Shown here: positions 1 to 7,423 of the stretch, one piece after another
Layout: each line of letters starts with the position of its first letter
How positions within the stretch are numbered: the first letter of the stretch is position 1
Source of the DNA: Gammaproteobacteria bacterium
Lineage (GTDB): Bacteria; Pseudomonadota; Gammaproteobacteria; Pseudomonadales; Pseudomonadaceae
Direction of reading: 5' to 3'
Assembly (NCBI GenBank): GCA_012735335.1
Contig: JAAYHO010000427.1
Coordinates: 1 to 9,372 of the forward strand
Length of the DNA stretch: 9,372 nt
The notes under the pieces: model-generated
The model's database searches: none
Told to the model about the DNA's origin: nothing
The model's input: the letters and a program-made list of their open reading frames with translations, nothing else
Position numbers and translations under genes: made by a program

Positions 1-760
1 GGCCGATCCTGTTGACCTGGTCGATCAGGCGGGCGGCACCGACCAAGGCATCACGACGACGGCTCATCGGGGTGGGGCCGGCATGGGATTCCTGTCCGGT
101 CAGGGTGATTTCATACCAGCGCTGGCCTTGCGCATCGGTGACCACGCCAATCTGTTTCTTCTCATCCTCGAGGATGGGGCCCTGCTCGATATGCGCTTCA
201 AAAAACGCCTTGAATGGACGGCCTCCGACATCATCCGGGCCGTTATAGCCGATGCGTGCCAGCTCCTCACCCATGGTCTTGCCATCCAGATCAGCGCGGC
301 TCAGGCCGTAATCCAGCTCAAACACGCCGGCAAACACGCCGGATGCCACCATGGCGGGAGGGAAGCGCGAGCCTTCCTCATTGGTCCACACCGAGGCTTC
401 AATGGGTGCGCGGGTGTCCATGCCCTTGTCATTCAGGGTACGAATCACTTCCAGGCCGGCCAGCACGCCGTAGATACCGTCGAACTTGCCGCCGGTAGGC
501 TGGGTATCCAGATGGCTGCCCATCACCACGGGTGGCAGGGAGTCATCCAGCCCGGCGCGGTGAGCGAAAATATTGCCCATCTTGTCGATGCGAATGGTGC
601 AGCCTGCGTCTTTGCACCATTGAACAAATAGATCACGTGCCTGCTTGTCCAGATCGGTCAAGGCCAGTCGACACACGCCGCCTTTTTCCGTTCCGCCAAT
701 CTCGCCCATGTCCATCAGGCTTTGCCACAGCCGTTGCTGGTTGATCATGGTTTTCTGCAT
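1..760 (-). CDS. Zn-dependent M20-family amidohydrolase (N-carbamoyl-amino acid / beta-ureidopropionase / allantoate type), 3' end outside window
   Basis: The first 253 residues are present; the reading frame runs off the left edge (the family is usually a little over 400 residues). Visible motifs fit the binuclear-metal amidohydrolases: GSHLDTQPTGGKFDG at 81-95 (metal ligands H83 and D94), TNEEGSRF at 126-133 (catalytic and ligand glutamates E128/E129), EAHIEQGP at 188-195 (H190) and SHAGPTPM at 225-232, which is the lid-domain substrate-binding stretch. Known members hydrolyse N-carbamoyl-L-amino acids, N-carbamoyl-beta-alanine or allantoate, releasing ammonia and CO2; the exact substrate cannot be read here. 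The start at 760 is supported by GAGG (769-772) eight bases upstream. It is the last visible gene of the F420 operon, 66 bp after the LLM oxidoreductase, with a strong hairpin in the gap. It is probably cytoplasmic, as no signal peptide is visible. Family call is firm, substrate is open. Confidence 0.9.
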   Translation of the reverse strand, partial: MQKTMINQQRLWQSLMDMGEIGGTEKGGVCRLALTDLDKQARDLFVQWCKDAGCTIRIDKMGNIFAHRAGLDDSLPPVVMGSHLDTQPTGGKFDGIYGVLAGLEVIRTLNDKGMDTRAPIEASVWTNEEGSRFPPAMVASGVFAGVFELDYGLSRADLDGKTMGEELARIGYNGPDDVGGRPFKAFFEAHIEQGPILEDEKKQIGVVTDAQGQRWYEITLTGQESHAGPTPMSRRRDALVGAARLIDQVNRIG

Positions 761-796
761 TGTCTTTGCCTCATTCGGTCATTGTTGTTCTTGCAG

Positions 797-820
797 ACCG
801 GTGGCGTAGACGCCACCGGT
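797..820 (-). repeat. Perfect intergenic hairpin between oxidoreductase and hydrolase genes
   Basis: A perfect 10-bp inverted repeat (ACCGGTGGCG / CGCCACCGGT) with a 4-base loop starts 6 bases after the LLM oxidoreductase stop codon. No T-run follows on the minus strand (next bases CTGCAAGAAC), so it is not a typical intrinsic terminator. It could slow transcription, protect the upstream mRNA from 3' exonucleases, or lower expression of the hydrolase relative to the genes before it. Confidence 0.7.
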
Positions 821-826
821 GCCAGC

Positions 827-1831
827 TCAGGCCTGGAATCGGGGAATGATGTGCTCGCCATACTGGGCAATGATGTTTTCCTCATCGCCATTATCGAGGT
901 AGATATTGAACTGGGTGGCGCCAGCCGCCTTGAGCTCGTTGAGCTTGCTGACATGCTGCTCGGCTTCCCCCAGCACGCAGAAGCTTTCAACGATGTCCGG
1001 GGTAATGAAGTCCAGGTAGGGGTTATCGCTCTGACCATGCTTGGAATAATCGTAGCCCTTACGCTTCTCGATATAGTCGGTCAGGCTGGAAGGCACGGTG
1101 CCGCTGTCACTGCCGTATTTCTCAACGATATCGGCGACGTGGTTGCCGACCATGGCCGGGAACCACTTGGTGGCTTCGATGCACTGATCCCGGCTGCCAA
1201 AATAGGCGGGAGCGGCGACGATCACCTTGTAATTGTCCATATTGCGGCCTGCTTCCTTGCCGGCAGTGATGCTCTGCTCGGCCAGCCATTTGACGATGCT
1301 CGGCTCGCCGATCTGCAGAATGACGCCATCGCCCACTTCCCCTGCGGTTTTCAGCGCCATGGGGCCATAAGCACCGATATGAACCGGCAACTCGTAGCCA
1401 TCGGACCAGGGGAATTTGACGGGCTCGGCGCATTCACCGTAGGTCACTTCTTCGCCACGGATCATGGCTTTTACCTTGGTGGTGAATTCGGCTACCCGCG
1501 CCAGCGAAGCGGGTTTCTTGCCCATCACTCGTACCGAGCTGTCACCACGGCCAAGGCCGATATCGAAGCGACCGCCGCTTTGCTTGGCGAGACTGCCAAA
1601 CAGGCTGGCGGCCAGAGACCAGTCGCGGGCATTGGGGTTGGTGACGCAGGGCGCAAAGCGCATCTTGGTGGTGTGTTCCATGCACATGGCAATCGCGGGA
1701 TAACACTCGCGCCATAGAATATGCGAGTCATAGAACCAGCAATAAGCGAAGCCGGCTGCTTCGGCCTGTTTGACCAAGCTGCGGGCCCGTTCGGGGCTGA
1801 CAAAACCTTTAAAGCAGATACCGAATTCCAT
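827..1831 (-). CDS. LLM-class F420-dependent oxidoreductase (TIGR03842-like)
   Basis: 334 residues from the start chosen here. The protein has the luciferase-like monooxygenase TIM-barrel pattern: N-terminal MEFGICFKGF, then SGGRFDIGLGRGDSS at 85-99, and IGAYGPMALKTAGEVGDG at 152-169, typical of F420-binding LLM enzymes related to methylene-H4MPT reductase. From memory it fits the proteobacterial family modelled as TIGR03842. Such enzymes move hydride between reduced or oxidised F420 and an organic substrate; the substrate is unknown. An upstream in-frame start at 1864 exists, but AGGAG at 1839-1843 lies 7 bases before the ATG at 1831 and family proteins begin near MEFG, so 1831 is preferred. 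It lies 37 bp after npdG, in an operon that makes and reduces F420, which strongly supports F420 rather than FMN as its cofactor. Confidence 0.9.
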   Translation of the reverse strand: MEFGICFKGFVSPERARSLVKQAEAAGFAYCWFYDSHILWRECYPAIAMCMEHTTKMRFAPCVTNPNARDWSLAASLFGSLAKQSGGRFDIGLGRGDSSVRVMGKKPASLARVAEFTTKVKAMIRGEEVTYGECAEPVKFPWSDGYELPVHIGAYGPMALKTAGEVGDGVILQIGEPSIVKWLAEQSITAGKEAGRNMDNYKVIVAAPAYFGSRDQCIEATKWFPAMVGNHVADIVEKYGSDSGTVPSSLTDYIEKRKGYDYSKHGQSDNPYLDFITPDIVESFCVLGEAEQHVSKLNELKAAGATQFNIYLDNGDEENIIAQYGEHIIPRFQA

Positions 1832-1838
1832 TGTTATT

Positions 1839-1843
1839 CTCCT
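1839..1843 (-). promoter_or_regulatory. Ribosome binding site deciding the LLM oxidoreductase start
   Basis: AGGAG on the minus strand, 7 bases before the ATG at 1831. The longer in-frame start at 1864 has no comparable site, so the shorter product is the better call. Confidence 0.8.
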
Positions 1844-1868
1844 GTGTCGGTAGGTACTTCTCAATTGC

Positions 1869-2537
1869 TCAGGCGCTGGGCGCCCAGATGCGGATTCCTG
1901 CGTGGGTGAAAGGGACTTTCTTGGAAATATTCAGGCGTATCAGAATCGGCGTAATGGCCTCGATACAGCGGGCACTGCTGGCCGGGCCGCAATCGTAGGC
2001 GGCGATGTCCATTTTGTTGATCAACTCAATGACCTTGTCCTTGGCGGCCAGGGTGTCGCCGCAGACCAGTACATCGCAGTTGATGGCGTGGTCCAGATTG
2101 TTCAGGGTGGCCGCGGATACGTTATGCAGCGCGCCAACAACGGGAATCGCCTCACCCAGCAACTGCTGGGCAGCCTCGGTAGCCGAGCCGGCAGCTGGCA
2201 TGGCCACGGCACGGGGATTACCCTCCGCCAGCGGGACCACGATATCGACCAGAATCTTGTTCTGCAGCAGTTCGCCAATCGATTCGAGGGTGGCGTCATG
2301 GGCGGCATAGGGTACGGCCAGTACCACTATCTCATCGGCTGCGCCGACGGCGTCGCGGATATCCATGCCCCGAATAGCGGCAGCCGAGGCAGGCAGCAAG
2401 GCCTGGAGTTCCCGGGCTGTGGTGTTGGCCCGTTCGGCATCGCGGGAGCCGATCGCCACCGGCACACCGGCACGTGCCCAGCGTAAAGCCAGTCCCCGGC
2501 CCTGCGGGCCGGTACCACCTAGAATTGCAATAGTCAT
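1869..2537 (-). CDS. npdG: F420:NADP(+) oxidoreductase (NADPH-dependent F420 reductase)
   Basis: 222 residues, normal for the Fno/NpdG family, which transfers hydride between NADP(H) and F420. The Rossmann dinucleotide motif [18 protein letters not shown] is at 7-24, followed by GSRD at 30-33, where S31/R32 fit recognition of the NADP 2'-phosphate. Later family signatures include the HNVSA segment (about 138-142) and the C-terminal HAGIRIW stretch. The ATG overlaps the cofCE stop as ATGA (4 bases), with AGAGGA nine bases upstream, so translational coupling is likely. In this operon it would supply reduced F420 to the LLM oxidoreductase next door, or recover NADPH if the pathway runs oxidatively. 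It is a soluble cytoplasmic enzyme. Confidence 0.92.
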   Translation of the reverse strand: MTIAILGGTGPQGRGLALRWARAGVPVAIGSRDAERANTTARELQALLPASAAAIRGMDIRDAVGAADEIVVLAVPYAAHDATLESIGELLQNKILVDIVVPLAEGNPRAVAMPAAGSATEAAQQLLGEAIPVVGALHNVSAATLNNLDHAINCDVLVCGDTLAAKDKVIELINKMDIAAYDCGPASSARCIEAITPILIRLNISKKVPFTHAGIRIWAPSA

Positions 2538-3994
2538 CGGAAAAGGTCCTCTTTTTGTGGTCTTATCAGGTCAGTTGCCGAGCTGTGGGCGGGCTCCCAG
2601 TCCACGCCCTGGAAAAGAATCGCGGGTGTTTTGCCGTTCTTGCTCATCAGCAAGCCGGAAGCGGCAGCTATTTCATCGGCCAGGGCTGGGATGGTGACGG
2701 CCAGTTCCCGGCCAAAGGCATCCTGGTCACCGACCAGGCTGACCTGGGCGGGCACATTGGCCAGGCCTATGGCGACATTGACCAATCCCATCCGCCAGGG
2801 GCGGCCGAAGGTATCGGTGATCACTACGCCAAGACGTACGGCAAAGGTTTCTTCGAGGGCAGCGCAGAGTCTTCTGGCACTGTTGTCGGGGTCCCTGGGC
2901 AGCAGGATGACGGTGTTTTCCTCGCCCACGTTGGACTCATCCACCGCCGCGTTGGCGCAGATAAAGCCCAGCCGGTGTTCAGCGATCAACACGCCCTCGG
3001 CCTGTTGTGGATGTTTGAAAGACCGCACCACCCGGCGGGATTCACGCAGAATGACTTCGACCTTGCGTGGGTCCTTGTTCAACTGGGTCGCTAGTTGCCG
3101 GGCCTCTTCACCTGGTTTTATGGTTTCCAGCGAAACCACCTGGCCCTCTGCCTTGGAAACGACCTTGTGGGCAATGACCAGGATGTCGCCATCCTTCAAC
3201 TGAACATCATTACCTTGAATCGCCTTGACCAGGATATCGGCCAGATCGTCGCCAGGCCGGATATCCCCGATACCCGCCAGGGCAAGCATGCTCAGCCCCT
3301 GCGGTCGACTCGGCGCAGGGGCGCTCGCTGCGCCTGGCTGCGGCGCTGGTGATGGCAGGTCACCGCATGCAGCTTCGGATTGATGAGCCGGCTCGTTGGA
3401 TTGACTGGCCAGATGGGCAAGATCATCCGGGGTGTCGATATCAAAACGCAGCTTGGGCAGATGTACCAGGCTGCAGGTGATTCCTCTTTGCTGCGCGGCA
3501 TTGCGGTGCTGGTCACTGGAATAAGGACCGAAATGAAACGGCAGGACGTTCGGTGGCGTAGTCAGTAGAGCATTGGTGCCACGATCATGTGCCGGGCTGA
3601 TCAATACCGAGGGGACTGGCCGCGGGTGATTGATCAGGGTGCGTAGCTCGACCTCATCCAGCTGGGCTATATCGGCGGGGATCAACAATTGTGAATCATA
3701 GCCGTGCGCACAACTCCACTCGGCGGCCAGTTGCGCAGCGGCTGACATGCCGCTGGCATAGGGTTCACGCAATACCGCAGCGCCATAGCTGCTGGCCAGC
3801 TGGGCAATGGTTTCGCACGCCGTGACGACCAGTACATCCTGCTCGGGCATCCGGTCACGGAAGAACATCAGGGTTCGCTCACATAACCAGCGGGCCAGCC
3901 CTTCACGCCGGCTGGGTTCGAGCAAGGGCTCCAGCCGGGACTTGGCGTCAGCGAAGTCCCGCACCGGAATCACCACCAGGGTTTTCATCAGCAT
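2534..3994 (-). CDS. cofC-cofE: Bifunctional CofC-CofE: phospho-lactate (or PEP/3-PG) guanylyltransferase fused to F420-0:L-glutamate ligase
   Basis: 486 residues in two domains joined by an Ala/Pro/Gln-rich linker (about 197-233). Residues about 3-196 are CofC-like: [13 protein letters not shown] at 9-21 (nucleotide binding), [10 protein letters not shown] at 103-112, RGTNALL at 138-144, HFGPYSS at 154-160 and FDIDTPDDL at 184-192. This domain activates 2-phospho-L-lactate, PEP or 3-phosphoglycerate with GTP; the substrate cannot be told by eye. Residues about 234-486 are CofE-like: [10 protein letters not shown] at 275-284, [11 protein letters not shown] at 347-357 and [10 protein letters not shown] at 394-403. 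This domain adds L-glutamate to F420-0 using GTP. The FbiB-type C-terminal nitroreductase domain is absent. The start at 3994 overlaps cofD by 7 bases and has GGAG eight bases upstream; the ATG at 3988 (TGATG overlap) is the alternative and gives the family-like MKT start. Confidence 0.93.
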   Translation of the reverse strand: MLMKTLVVIPVRDFADAKSRLEPLLEPSRREGLARWLCERTLMFFRDRMPEQDVLVVTACETIAQLASSYGAAVLREPYASGMSAAAQLAAEWSCAHGYDSQLLIPADIAQLDEVELRTLINHPRPVPSVLISPAHDRGTNALLTTPPNVLPFHFGPYSSDQHRNAAQQRGITCSLVHLPKLRFDIDTPDDLAHLASQSNEPAHQSEAACGDLPSPAPQPGAASAPAPSRPQGLSMLALAGIGDIRPGDDLADILVKAIQGNDVQLKDGDILVIAHKVVSKAEGQVVSLETIKPGEEARQLATQLNKDPRKVEVILRESRRVVRSFKHPQQAEGVLIAEHRLGFICANAAVDESNVGEENTVILLPRDPDNSARRLCAALEETFAVRLGVVITDTFGRPWRMGLVNVAIGLANVPAQVSLVGDQDAFGRELAVTIPALADEIAAASGLLMSKNGKTPAILFQGVDWEPAHSSATDLIRPQKEDLFR

Positions 3995-4959
3995 GCCAGC
4001 TTCTCCACGGTAACCAGCTCTTGCGCGAACTGCAGCAGCTCCCGGGCCAGGCGTGCCTTGTCGGCGGTATGCTGCATCAAGGTATGGGTGACCATGACGT
4101 TGAGACCGCGTTGTTCAAGGTCGCTGGTCTCGGACTGGTCCTGATGATCGATGATCAGTCCGTCAATCAGGTCGGTATAGCAATCAGCGATCCCGACGTT
4201 GTCGCAGCTGTAACCACAGGCGCTCAGCATGCGGTCGGCCGGACCTTTCACGGTGGCGCCACCAATCAACGGGGAGACGGCGATCTTGACGGCGTTGGAC
4301 AGGGCAAAGGCCTGCCCCAGGCCGGGCACCGCCAGGATCGGTCCGATACTGACAATCGGATTGCTTGGCGCGATGACCAACAGGTCCGCCTCGCGGATGG
4401 CAGCAAGGGCTTCCGGCGTTACCGTGGCGTGTTCAAGGCCATCCAGCTGGATCTCCAGAATCTCGGGCTGACATTGCTCGCGGACAAAATATTCCTGGAA
4501 TGACAGCCAGCCCTGAGGGGTCCTGACCCGGGTTTGCAAGCGGTCATCGGTGGGCAGAACGATATTGCTCTGTACGCGGAAGGACTCGGCAATCCGCTGG
4601 GTGATAACGCTGGGTCGAACACCCTGCTGGCGCAAATGGCTACGCATGATGTGGGTAGCCAGGTCCTGGTCGCCCAGGTACATCCAGCTGTCGCAGCCCA
4701 GGCGTTTCAGGCCGTCGAGTACGCGGTTGCTTTCATTCGCCAGCCCCCAGCCTTTGTCACTGTCGATCCGGCCAGCCAGGGTATAAGTCAGGGTATCGAT
4801 ATCCGGGGATACCCATAGGCCATGGAACTCCTGATCATCCGCGACATTGCCGATAATGCTGAGCTGGCCGGGCTCGCAGATGGCTGCCAGGCCAGCCGCG
4901 AGCTTGGCCCCGCCAACCCCGCCGGCGAGCAGGGTGATGCGTGGTTGGTGTCTGTTCAT
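3988..4959 (-). CDS. cofD: CofD, Fo phospholactyl/phosphoenolpyruvyl transferase
   Basis: 323 residues, about the usual length. CofD (FbiA in actinobacteria) transfers the phospho-acid part of the GDP-activated donor made by CofC onto Fo, giving F420-0 or its dehydro form and GMP. Motifs: nucleotide-binding LLAGGVGGAKLAAGL at 10-24, NVADD at 38-42 (family acidic pair D41/D42, where the common form is N-T/V-G-D-D), SPDIDTLTYTLAG at about 51-63, and APSNPIVSIGPIL in the second half. The ATG overlaps the cofH stop as ATGA, and its own end overlaps cofC-cofE, so CofH, CofD and CofCE would be made in step. The ribosome binding site is weak (G-rich only), fitting coupled translation. It is cytoplasmic. 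Confidence 0.94.
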   Translation of the reverse strand: MNRHQPRITLLAGGVGGAKLAAGLAAICEPGQLSIIGNVADDQEFHGLWVSPDIDTLTYTLAGRIDSDKGWGLANESNRVLDGLKRLGCDSWMYLGDQDLATHIMRSHLRQQGVRPSVITQRIAESFRVQSNIVLPTDDRLQTRVRTPQGWLSFQEYFVREQCQPEILEIQLDGLEHATVTPEALAAIREADLLVIAPSNPIVSIGPILAVPGLGQAFALSNAVKIAVSPLIGGATVKGPADRMLSACGYSCDNVGIADCYTDLIDGLIIDHQDQSETSDLEQRGLNVMVTHTLMQHTADKARLARELLQFAQELVTVEKLAC

Positions 4960-6182
4960 CGTAGCCCCCCGGCAACCTGGGGTAGTTGCACGACAGGCAC
5001 GATGTCGGGACTGTCATAAACGGTAACGTGACGGTACAGCGTATTGCGCCGGACCGGCTGACGGCCCATGTTGCGCATGATCTGAATGAAACTGTCCGGG
5101 TGCATTTCCTGACCGTGCTCAGCCCCTGCCGCCCGGGAGATACTCTCGTTCATCAGCGTGCCACCCAGATCATTCACTCCGGCGGAAAGCATTTGCTGAG
5201 CCAGTTCTGGTCCCAGTTTCACCCAGGACGCCTGAATGTTGTCGATCCAGCCGTTGAGCATGAGGCGGGCGACAGCATGCATGCGAATATGCTCCAGCCG
5301 GGTGGGGCCCGGCCTGACGCCGTCCTGTTCCAGATACAACGGGGTTTTATGATGGATGAACCCCAGGGGGACGAACTCGGTGAAGCCGCCGGTCTCTTTC
5401 TGAATGTCACGCAGCAACGCCAGATGAGCAGCCCAATGTTCTGGCCCGTCAATATGGCCGTACATGATGGTGGAGGTGGTTGGCAGGCCCAGCCTGTGAG
5501 CCGTCTTGACGATCTCCACCCATTCTTCGGTGGTCAGTTTGTCGCGGGTCAGCTGTTTGCGGATGGTCGTGTCGAGAATTTCCGCCGCTGTACCGGGCAT
5601 GGAGCCCAAGCCGTGATCAATCAGGTCCTGGATAAATTCGGCATAGGACATTTTGCTCTTGCGTGCGCCAAACCAGATTTCGAAAGGTGAAAATGCATGG
5701 ATATGCATATCCGGCAGCTTGGCCTTGATCGCCTTGAGTATGTCTCGATAGAAGTGCCCGGGAATGCCTGGGTGCAAGCCGCCTTGGATACAGACTTCGG
5801 TTGCACCGCGTGCCCATGCCTCTTCGGCTCGGGAAACGATCTCTTCCAGGTCGAAGAATTCGGCGTCAGGGTCATCTTTACGCTTGGCAAAACTGCAGAA
5901 GCGGCAACCCATGTAGCAGACATTGGTGTAATTTATATTGCGGTTGATTACGAAGGTCACCGCGTCGCCGACACTGGCGTACCTCAAATGATCAGCGCAG
6001 GCAGTTAATGCATCCAGCTCGGCACCCTCGGTGCTGAATAAAAGGATGGCGTCCGCTTCATTAAGTTCCTGGCCCGCTAATACGTTTTCCAGAATGCGCC
6101 GTACTGTTGTACTTACTCCGGGCTGGTAGAGTTCTTTTACCGAGGTAGGTAAGGCGATACTTCCTGGCACTTGTGCATTCAT
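4956..6182 (-). CDS. cofH: CofH, Fo synthase subunit 2 (radical SAM)
   Basis: 408 residues from the start used here. CofH joins L-tyrosine with the diaminouracil riboflavin precursor by radical SAM chemistry, the step before CofG in making the deazaflavin Fo. The cluster motif CYMGCRFCSF begins at residue 89 (C89, C93, C96 bind 4Fe-4S), preceded by NRNINYTNV. Other family stretches are CIQGGLHPG, HAFSPFEIWFGA, GTAAEILD, TIMYGHID and AGVNDLGGTLMNE. In-frame starts at 6206 (GTG) and 6197 (ATG) would overlap cofG, but AGGAG at 6190-6194 sits 7 bases before the ATG at 6182, so 6182 is preferred, leaving an 11-bp gap after cofG. It is a separate protein, not the FbiC fusion of actinobacteria. Confidence 0.95.
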   Translation of the reverse strand: MNAQVPGSIALPTSVKELYQPGVSTTVRRILENVLAGQELNEADAILLFSTEGAELDALTACADHLRYASVGDAVTFVINRNINYTNVCYMGCRFCSFAKRKDDPDAEFFDLEEIVSRAEEAWARGATEVCIQGGLHPGIPGHFYRDILKAIKAKLPDMHIHAFSPFEIWFGARKSKMSYAEFIQDLIDHGLGSMPGTAAEILDTTIRKQLTRDKLTTEEWVEIVKTAHRLGLPTTSTIMYGHIDGPEHWAAHLALLRDIQKETGGFTEFVPLGFIHHKTPLYLEQDGVRPGPTRLEHIRMHAVARLMLNGWIDNIQASWVKLGPELAQQMLSAGVNDLGGTLMNESISRAAGAEHGQEMHPDSFIQIMRNMGRQPVRRNTLYRHVTVYDSPDIVPVVQLPQVAGGLR

Positions 6183-6189
6183 TACGGAA

Positions 6190-6194
6190 CTCCT
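6190..6194 (-). promoter_or_regulatory. Ribosome binding site deciding the cofH start
   Basis: AGGAG on the minus strand begins on the last base of the cofG stop codon and lies 7 bases before the ATG at 6182. This supports 6182 over the longer in-frame starts at 6206 and 6197, and makes re-initiation after cofG easy. Confidence 0.8.
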
Positions 6195-7333
6195 CATGAC
6201 AGGCACTGCTGTAACGCCAAGCCGTCAGCGCGAGCGAGAGTGGATAGCCGGGGAGCAATCTCACCAGCAAAGAAATGATCGGGGCGTTCAAGGTAGCTGG
6301 GATATACCGCGAGGCGCTCTTCAAGTCCGTAGCCGCAGGCAGCGGTAGCCTGGCGAAGCGCCTCTATTTGTGGCCAGGCACGTTCGGGATTGATGTGATC
6401 GATAGTCAGCGGCGAAACACCGCCCCAGTCGTTGATTCCGGCAGCGATGTAAGAGGCAAACCGGGTTTCCAGGTTCGGCGGCGCTTGCAAACTGATGGAT
6501 GGGTCCAGCAGTAGCCGGGCCAGCACCAGCGTGCGAACCATGTCGTTCAGGCTTGGCTCCGGATGGTTAGCCATGGCAGTCCCGGGTTTGGCCCGGAAGT
6601 TCTGCACTATGACTTCTTGGATGTGCCCATGCTCAAGATGCAGGTTGTTGATGGTTAGAAGGCTATCCACGCGTTCGGCCCAGGTCTCGCCGATCCCGAT
6701 CAGGATGCCGGTGGTGAAGGGAACACCGAGGCGACCAGCCCGATCCAGGGTACGGATACGCTGCACGGGGACTTTGTCGGGACAGGCGTAATGGGCTCCG
6801 CCCTTGGCAATCAAACGGCGACTGACATTTTCCAGCATCATTCCCATGCTCACGCAGTGGGGCTTGAGCAGCCTGATATCGGCTTCCGAAAGAGTGCCAG
6901 CATTCACATGGGGCAGCATGCTGCTTTCATTCAGCACCATGGCGCAAACTTCTGCCAGGTAGCTGATCATGCTGCTATGTCCCTGGCCGGCCAGCGCCGC
7001 GCGGGCCTCCGGATAGCGTAACTCGGGCTTTTCTCCAAGACTGAAAAGTACTTCCTTACAGCCCATGCGCTCGCCGTCGCGAACAACCTGCATGACGTCT
7101 GCAGGCGTCATCAGCCGTGCATTGGGGGAGCCCGGTTTTTGAACGAAGGTGCAATAACCGCAGTCATCACGGCACATGTTGGTAAGGGGAACGAAAACAG
7201 CTCGTGAGTAGCTCAGAGCCTTACCCCAGTGCGTATCTCGAATGCCAGCAGCTTGGCGAGCCAGCTCTATGATTTCGCTGTCAGACGCCTTTTCAAGCGC
7301 GAGTGCCTGTGGACGGGTCAACATAATGACCAT
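6194..7333 (-). CDS. cofG: CofG, Fo synthase subunit 1 (radical SAM)
   Basis: 379 residues. CofG completes formation of the Fo deazaflavin ring from the CofH product by a second radical SAM step. The cluster motif CRDDCGYC is at 54-61 (C54, C58, C61), followed by TFVQKPGSPNARLM. Family stretches include FSLGEKPELRYPEA, the glycine-rich GILIGIGET, the NFRAKPGTAM segment and AGINDWGGVSPLTIDHINPE near the C-terminus. It is the first operon gene, below the promoter at 7394-7423. Start is uncertain: GGAGG (7336-7340) is only 2 bases before the ATG at 7333 and 11 bases before a second in-frame ATG at 7324. The second gives a 376-residue product starting MLTRPQ. Confidence 0.95.
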   Translation of the reverse strand: MVIMLTRPQALALEKASDSEIIELARQAAGIRDTHWGKALSYSRAVFVPLTNMCRDDCGYCTFVQKPGSPNARLMTPADVMQVVRDGERMGCKEVLFSLGEKPELRYPEARAALAGQGHSSMISYLAEVCAMVLNESSMLPHVNAGTLSEADIRLLKPHCVSMGMMLENVSRRLIAKGGAHYACPDKVPVQRIRTLDRAGRLGVPFTTGILIGIGETWAERVDSLLTINNLHLEHGHIQEVIVQNFRAKPGTAMANHPEPSLNDMVRTLVLARLLLDPSISLQAPPNLETRFASYIAAGINDWGGVSPLTIDHINPERAWPQIEALRQATAACGYGLEERLAVYPSYLERPDHFFAGEIAPRLSTLARADGLALQQCLS

Positions 7334-7341
7334 TGCCTCCG

Positions 7342-7368
7342 TTATTTTTTTTGTGGAGTCTTAATCAT
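7342..7368 (-). CDS. Possible 8-residue leader ORF upstream of cofG
   Basis: Reads MIKTPQKK then TAA, ending 8 bases before the cofG ATG at 7333. It contains a run of eight A (7345-7352). Its own ribosome binding site is weak. A -1 ribosomal slip, or one extra A from polymerase slippage, would read through in the cofG frame as ITEA followed by cofG. It may equally be chance in an AT-rich 5' UTR. Confidence 0.25.
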   Translation of the reverse strand: MIKTPQKK

Positions 7369-7373
7369 GTCCG

Positions 7374-7391
7374 TTTTACCAAACGGTAAAA
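7374..7391. promoter_or_regulatory. Operator O1: palindrome over the predicted transcription start
   Basis: TTTTACC and GGTAAAA form a perfect 7-bp inverted repeat with a 4-base centre. It covers the predicted start site (about 7387) just below the -10 box, a classic repressor position. The core (7375-7390) matches 11 of 14 defined positions of the RutR consensus TTGACCAnnTGGTCAA recalled from memory. No regulator gene is in the window. Confidence 0.65.
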
Positions 7392-7393
7392 AC

Positions 7394-7423
7394 AGAATAG
7401 ACCTAATTTTCCCAAGTGGTCAA
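7394..7423 (-). promoter_or_regulatory. Predicted sigma70 promoter of the F420 operon
   Basis: On the minus strand, -35 TTGACC (7418-7423), an 18-base spacer and -10 TATTCT (7394-7399). Predicted start is near 7387, giving a 5' UTR of about 55 bases before cofG. Both boxes touch or sit beside palindromic operator copies. No other good promoter was found between the flanking genes and cofG. Confidence 0.65.

Noticed and set aside
722..1717. Long plus-strand open frame of 331 codons opposite the LLM oxidoreductase
   Set aside because: It mirrors the clear oxidoreductase on the minus strand, has no recognisable domain and extends across the hydrolase/oxidoreductase gap; it is a coding shadow in GC-rich DNA.
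827..1831. RutA-type FMN pyrimidine monooxygenase, suggested by the RutR-like operators
   Set aside because: Length and motifs differ from RutA as I recall it and fit the F420-dependent TIGR03842-like group better; the F420 operon context agrees.
4956..7333. A single FbiC-type Fo synthase fusion
   Set aside because: cofG ends with TGA at 6194-6196 and cofH has its own ribosome binding site and start; each has its own CxxxCxxC motif, so they are two proteins.
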